A DNA stretch of 64,000 nucleotides from Dryas octopetala (lineage: Eukaryota > Streptophyta > Magnoliopsida > Rosales > Rosaceae). The stretch covers positions 26,983,923 through 27,047,922 of the forward strand of contig OY992834.1 of assembly GCA_963921425.1 (NCBI GenBank), written 5' to 3'. Position numbers and translations under genes: made by a program. Under the pieces are notes generated by a model. The model saw nothing but the letters and a program-made list of their open reading frames with translations. It did not search any database and was not told where the DNA came from. Of this stretch, positions 58,151 through 64,000 are shown piece after piece (positions within the stretch are counted from its first letter, which is position 1; each line of letters starts with the position of its first letter).

Positions 58151-59847
58151 AATACTTATCACTATCTCTTAGGAATCTTATCATTATCTAAATATATCTC
58201 ATTATCATCACTTGGTTTATCATTAGGTTTTAACTCTTGAGTTTTACGCAGACGTCCTGCACATAAATATTTTGTATATATATGTATATCCTCTTTATGA
58301 TCAATGATGTGCTTCCAAAAAGGGTTAATACTATAATAATTTTCTCCGATAATTATTTCTTTTCATTTTAATTAATCTTTCAGGTAATTAAAATTTTGAG
58401 AATACTATAGTTTCTTTCCAATAAGTTAAGAGACTTAAGCACGATTAGACTCCACTAATTCAATCAGAAAGGTACTTTTATTTCAAAATGAGTGTCATAT
58501 AACTAGCACTGCTTATCGTTTTCATGTCTAATAAGCGATTGTTGTACTCTCATCTTTGCCATTGTCGATCAGCCACATTAATATATGTACTTACTAATTA
58601 ATTATAAAAGTAGTAGCCAGGAATATTTAAGAGGCTAGGACATTAAGCTGAAACCAACCAATTTGTTTTTGGTTTCTATTGGCTAATTTGTTTATTTTGA
58701 TGGCATGGTTTGTTTATATGTTCTGAATTTTCTGCTTATTTTAGTTATAATACTAATTAAATTTTGATGCTCAATTTGAGTTGAGCAATCTCAGTTCAAG
58801 TTGGGTTGGACAGGGAATGCTTTTTAGCTACCTTGCTCGGAGTAGTTGAGCAAGTCTTTATGCCCAGAACCCTGTAAGACAAAACTCAGAGTGTATAGTT
58901 TTGTACTTTTGTGCTTCTGCCAAGGTTCAACAAGTTTCCACAGCTGGCAGAGAGGGTGACAGAGAGGAAGCTGAAACCAATTTTTTTTTTTTTAAGAATG
59001 TATGGTACATGTTGACCACAGGCCCTTAAATTAATGCATAAATTAGTATGCAAATCAGCTCAATTCGAAATTTGGGCTCGAAGTGATGAGCTTGTTCCCC
59101 TTTTCTCGTTTTTTTTGTTGAAATCCTTCCATTTTTAGTACATGTAGTTTTTCCCAACTAAATGTGACACAATTAATCCTTCCATCAGTTATGTGTTCTG
59201 TCATGCATCGATCGTTCAAAATTAAGTGTATCATGATCACATTGCTCTACTAAGGTTCTTAGAAGTCAATTTTCAATATTTTTGAGTCGGACACATTGAT
59301 ATAGACTTAAATTAATTAAGGTGCAATAGTTAATTAGGATATATATATGTATAAGTAGCTAGTAGCTACTGCAGTGCACTGTGCACACATATTGGTGACT
59401 CCAAAAATACCTAATTACGACAACCCACAAAATGTATAGTGCATTTTGTGGCATATATCCTTTTCAACAACAGAGGCATGGCATATACCATTTTACTTTT
59501 TTTTTTTTTATATATATAATCCACCACTTTCTGACCATTAATTGTGGGTGAAAATGTCGACATTCGTGCACCAAAAACATTATAAAATTAATAAAACCCC
59601 ACGAAGACGTATTATATTAATTAGGATCCAATTAGTATATGATCATTTTTATTTTGTGAGTACTTTAGGACAATCATGCTTGCTTAATTAATTATAATTT
59701 ATAACCAATACAACATATCATTTTGTCGTCCTAACTCCTAACCAAGATTCCTACTTTAAGGTTATGGCCTTGTAGAGATGGCATTGCACGTCCATATATT
59801 ATCTTTTATAACTTATTGTAAAATGCACTATATATATATATATATAC
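58151..59847. other. non-coding spacer
   Basis: AT-rich; no gene, RNA gene or clear element boundary was recognised. Confidence 0.45.
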
Positions 59848-60100
59848 TGACTGTTTCTATTGAAGTATACTTCAATTTAAATGGACGAACTAAATATTTC
59901 GATGAAATCATCCATTTGTTTTATTAAAATTAGATAGGCAAATGATTTTCGATTTAACTAATTTTTTGCAATGATAATCTATTAATGAAGATGATCTTTG
60001 CGAACTGTTCGGATCGACACAAAACGACTCGTGTGGGCCCCAACAAGGGTATACCTCAACATAAATAAGTTAAGATATACTTCAATAGAAGGAGCCTGTA
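59848..60100. mobile_element. small foldback MITE sharing the common core
   Basis: The left end TTTCTATTGAAGTATACTTC and the right end AGATATACTTCAATAGAAGG are inverse. The interior holds ATTTTCGATTTAACTAATTT, then TTTTTGCAATGATAATCT and GAAGATGATCTTTGCGAAC, the core seen in other elements here. Confidence 0.65.
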
Positions 60101-60461
60101 TATATATATATATATATGAATAATGTTAACTTGTACATTATTCAACAAAACTGATTTGTTACACTAGATTTTACCAGACTGGACCGAGCTGAACTATATT
60201 AAATAGAGTTAAATTGTAATGAATTGAATTGTATTATACCAGGCGAAGTTTTTATTAGAGTTTTTTAATATGTCTAAAGTGTGTAGTTGTTAGGTCGCCC
60301 AGTTAGAAGGGCTATGAAAATACTCACAATGTACTTAAGATCGATCCCTCCTCCTCCCAAATAAAAAAAGATATGTGAAGTATCGTTAACATTTTAGATT
60401 CATGCGTCAATATTGTAAAATTTAAGTATAAGACAATTAGAGTAAATTATAATACAATTAG

Positions 60462-60765
60462 AGTAAATTATGCATTTGGTTCACTTATTATTTTATAAAT
60501 CCCGTTTTGATCCACAAATTTTTTTAAGTTTTATATTAGTCCATGAATTGCCTGAAGTGTTTCATTTTCGTCCAAATCGGGCAAAATCGGACAATTTTGC
60601 CTCTCAGTTCTGTATCAATGAGTTGACTTTGAAGGACAAAATTGTCTATTTTGGATCAAAATGGAACACATCACACAATTCGTGAACCAATATAAAACTT
60701 GAAAAAATTTATTTTTCAAAACAAGATTTATAGAATAATAAGTGGACCAAACACATAATTTTCTC
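60462..60765. mobile_element. MULE-like foldback MITE
   Basis: Inverted repeats of about 95 bases: left GTAAATTATGCATTTGGTTC onward, right ending GACCAAACACATAATTTTCT. No coding frame. A duplicated ACAATTAGAGTAAATTAT sits at the left edge and could reflect target duplication. Confidence 0.7.
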
Positions 60766-61849
60766 ATAAAATTAATACTAGTCTAGTCTGGTCTAGTATA
60801 TATATATGGTTGCATGAGGTCTCATCCCCCACTTATTTCTACCTATTTCATGTACGCTAAAATTACACCTATATTGTCTCCATCAGTCTGTATCTCCATG
60901 CGCACAATATTTATATAAATTTTTATATTAAAACAATTACTAAATCAAGAAATATTAATTGCTTAACAAATAATAGTGGTTCGATCATGATGCACGATAG
61001 TCAATTGTGAATGTCTATAAATTTCTTCATGAACGGATGATGCAAGGTGATAAAAAAGTAGTCGAAAGAACTCAAGAAACAGTTAAAACACAAATATCTA
61101 TGGACATAAGTACTTCATCAGTGAAAGATGATAAGACATGTAGTAATTGCAACTTTTCTTTGTTTTTAGATGGCGAGTTTTGAGTGAGGTACTTTCATTT
61201 CATGCTACTCGGAATGACTTTAGTGGCTGTTGGAGTACACCAATGCGTGCACATGCAGCTTAGGCTTTATCATGCATGCCACATTAATTATTTGCTGCAC
61301 ATAGTCGCAATGCAAATTTGCAATCATCTCTGGCACGAATTCCCCCTTATGCATAGCTTTGGTGCTTTATTGATGTCCATAATTTTGAAGCTAGCTTTCT
61401 GTTTTCTACTTTTCTCAATTCGTTCATAATTTTGAAACAAAAATCAAATACAGATTTGGGTTCAACAAACTATGAAACATAACTAAAAACAAAATAATGT
61501 TTCTCTTACCTATTTGTTTGTCATGTTTTGTTACTAATATGAAAATCAAAATCACACATTTCAAACATTATTCTACAGAATTAGGCTCTTGATTCACAAT
61601 CAGACAAATTACATTTAAAAAACAACTTAATATATTACTATTATACGAAAAAAGAGAGTCAAAAAATAGATCTCTTTTGATAAGAAACAAAAAGAATTGT
61701 ATGGGGGTCCAAACATTGAAGGCAATATTTCAACGATATGAATCGTACATTTGTTAAATAATTTTTATTTAATAATTATTCTTATTAAACATTAACCAAA
61801 TTGGAAAACATAATTTAGTCATTTAACTAAGGAGGGGTTTTTTGACTGA
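60766..61849. other. non-coding spacer
   Basis: AT-rich, no gene recognised. Confidence 0.45.
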
Positions 61850-62501
61850 CAAAACCGAGATGCCAACCGACACCGAATCGATCGGTTCGGTAGTGTTTTG
61901 TGATTTTTTGGTATCGGCAGGATAATCGAACTGGACCGCTATACTCGGTGTCAGAAACGATGCTAGTCTCCCTAATACCGATACCAAAACCAGCACCACC
62001 ACCTCCAGAAACCTCCACTTCCTCCACCACCATCGACCACCAACCCAGAAACCAGCACCACCACGGCACCACCTCCACCCATCGTCGTTGCCTCTCTCTC
62101 TCACTCTCCCTGCGACACTGCCCTCTGCCTTTCTCTTTCCTTCTTTCTCTTTGTCCCTCTCTTCCACATCACCGATTGGTCGCTCCCTTGCTTATTCTTC
62201 TTCTGCATAGCGCCACCCTGAGCTCACACCTCCGCCGCGCGCCGCTCGAGCTCGCTCCAACCAACGCAGCTCGCCCGGTGCCCAAACATCGTCTCTCCGC
62301 CGGCTACCGAGCTCAACCTCAGTTTGAGCTTCCTCCCTCTGTTATAAGTCAGTAAGTCCTCTTAGAACTGATACCGACTGGCCTAGTCGGTACACAAATC
62401 GTTGGAAACCGCCACTCGTCGGATCAGGATCGGTATCAATTGTAGCATTCCAGCTGGCATCAATTCGGTGGTCGATTGTGCCCATTCGGTTTGGTTACTG
62501 A
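61850..62501. mobile_element. TCGGT-rich hAT-like fragment
   Basis: Repeated CCGATACC, TCGGTACC and ATCGGTTCGG words at 61850-61985 and 62360-62490 flank a GC-rich, Ser/Pro-coding-like interior. The style matches 13530-13698. Termini and target duplication were not found. Confidence 0.3.
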
Positions 62502-64000
62502 TGTCACACCCTGAACCCCGGGTATGCGACAGAGGCACTTTCCCTGAGTATCCCAAAAGATTAATACCAATGGTCCGGCGTTAATCCCCTAAGACACTCA
62601 GGAAGTTGAGCCTTTTTAATTTAAAACCGGGTTGGTTCAGACTTCAGAGTACTCGTTATACAACAGGATTTTTTAAGAAAATAATAAAATCAAAATAAAT
62701 ACGTAAATATACAAAATAACCAACCCGCTAAGGTGAAATAGTTAAATCAACGCCCCATGAAAGAAAATTACCAAAGTATAAGTAAAACACACATAAGTTT
62801 ACAAAATGATTAAAACAAAGTATTATAGTTCAAAATAGGTTCCCAATGGGAAAAACCCATAGAAAAGCAAGAATCGCTATAAAGCAATAGACATGACAAC
62901 AGAGACCTTGAGACACCTGACAAAATAATCCAAGCTGCGCACCCCTCAGTCAAGATCTTCTCCAAGAGACAAATCTGCATAAGCAATAGAAAGGAAACAA
63001 AACAAAACAAAGAAAATAGTGGGTAAGCATCACATAAGATCATAGCTTTCCTTAAGGGACCCTGCTAGGTTTGAAAACCTTTAAAAACATTTCCCTATGA
63101 AAGATTGATTTACAAAATCCCAAAATATTTTCACAAAATCGATTTAACACCTCAGTTGCAGCAGTATATGGTAAACATGCATAAAAACCCATAAATAACA
63201 GTAAATCAGATGGTCGATACACATTAGGTACAAATATGATGTCAGCTGGAAAAGACCGCTACCATAGCGAGAGTGCCCTGGTAAACAGAGATAAGAACTC
63301 GCAATTGAGAAACTGTATCAACTGCCACCGAATCAGTTATGAGTCCTAGCTTCGCACAAGCACACGTCACACGTGATAACTTGGCTAAGCAACCCATAAC
63401 GTAAGTAATCAATACGATCTTCTAGAAGGTTTAGGGATTTGAACCCAATGTCACCGACGAGACTATCCTTACTCTCAGACCAAACACATTAAGCATAATA
63501 GCATGTTATGATAGTTTAAAAACAACACATGCACACACAAAGTACATAGTCAGGAAAGTAGGATAAATCCCCCTACTTGGAATCTAGTGCTATTTAAATA
63601 TTCTCTTCCTCAAGCCTTCTACATTCGTGCATAGTCCTATCTAGGCAAATCATCCGTAACTAGACAATACAGCAACCTTAACATCTTAACAACTCGGCAA
63701 CTGAGTAACTGGGTAATCCGATAGAAACAAAATCTACAAAAGGAAACAAATTCTAACTTTGGGACGATTAACAATAAGAGAAGATGGTATGACCTTTCCT
63801 TTTGAAAGTTTAATTTAGGTGATCTATTCACTCAATTATCTTGATTAATTTCACTTTCAGTGATCGGACCCCAATATTTGGTTTATGTGATCACTCACGA
63901 ACTAGTCAACCAAACACAATTCAAACAGTCCAGTAACAAAAATGTGAAACTCCACATTGACTTCTAAAAACCAAAAATCACTTCAGTAAACAACACAAAT
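62502..64000. mobile_element. possible start of an LTR element leaving the window
   Basis: Sequence from 62502 begins TGTCACACCCTGAACCCCGG, a form typical of plant Ty3-type LTR 5' ends. What follows is non-coding. No second LTR or PBS is seen before the window ends, so the call is tentative. Confidence 0.35.

Noticed and set aside
61823-62355. Overlapping Gly/Trp-rich and Ser/Pro-rich frames on both strands
   Set aside because: Both come from the same GC-rich repeat-like stretch in a hAT-like fragment; open frames on both strands reflect composition, not coding.

Overview
This is a plant nuclear window, AT-rich and intron-bearing. Lineage signals point to a eudicot, possibly Rosaceae; that placement is an impression and not shown by the sequence. 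Only one gene looks intact and functional. It is a 13-exon FRD3/DTX43-type MATE transporter on the minus strand (coding 32525-36980). Its hand-spliced frame is open for 593 codons, and it uses one GC-AG intron. A candidate TATA box and non-coding leader exon lie about 5 kb upstream, at 42126-42277.

Almost everything else is repeats.
1-2000: a hAT-like foldback element cut by the window edge, and a small MITE.
2440-4212: a decayed minus-strand copy of the same MATE gene, exons 10 to 5 only, with exon 8 lost.
4213-21000: a tandem-repeat field whose monomers are built of about 22-bp protomers, so that landmark spacings fall near 135, 157 or 179 bp. A higher-order copy lies 1,415 bp away. Several insertions split the field: a CACTA-like remnant (to 11184), a hAT-like/AT-rich block (12150-13698), an unidentified insert (14619-15162), and a well-bounded Pack-CACTA (16043-20528, TSD AAA). 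The Pack-CACTA carries intron-containing fragments of three host genes: uracil-DNA glycosylase, a DExH-box helicase and an AIM24/TRAP-like protein.

21001-32500: non-coding and LTR-like DNA holding a Copia retrotransposon (23570-28473, TSD TTAGA) with a shrunken 5' LTR and a broken polyprotein; then a hAT MITE and a PIF/Harbinger MITE.
36998-42125: probably the leader intron of the MATE gene.

42300-54300: a dense run of foldback elements. It includes four neighbouring copies of one MITE family, a 1.18-kb imperfect palindrome, a Harbinger MITE, a TRIM with recognisable PBS and PPT, and a MULE-like element with a GGGGAT tract and a probable SPL2-type E3 ligase fragment.
54300-64000: a gypsy-type transposon ORF (240 aa), the 3' end of a second Copia element on the minus strand, more MITEs, and the probable start of another LTR element running out of the window.

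No rRNA, convincing tRNA or CRISPR array was seen. The biology is that of one metal/citrate-transport gene sitting in an old, nested repeat landscape that has also copied pieces of host genes.
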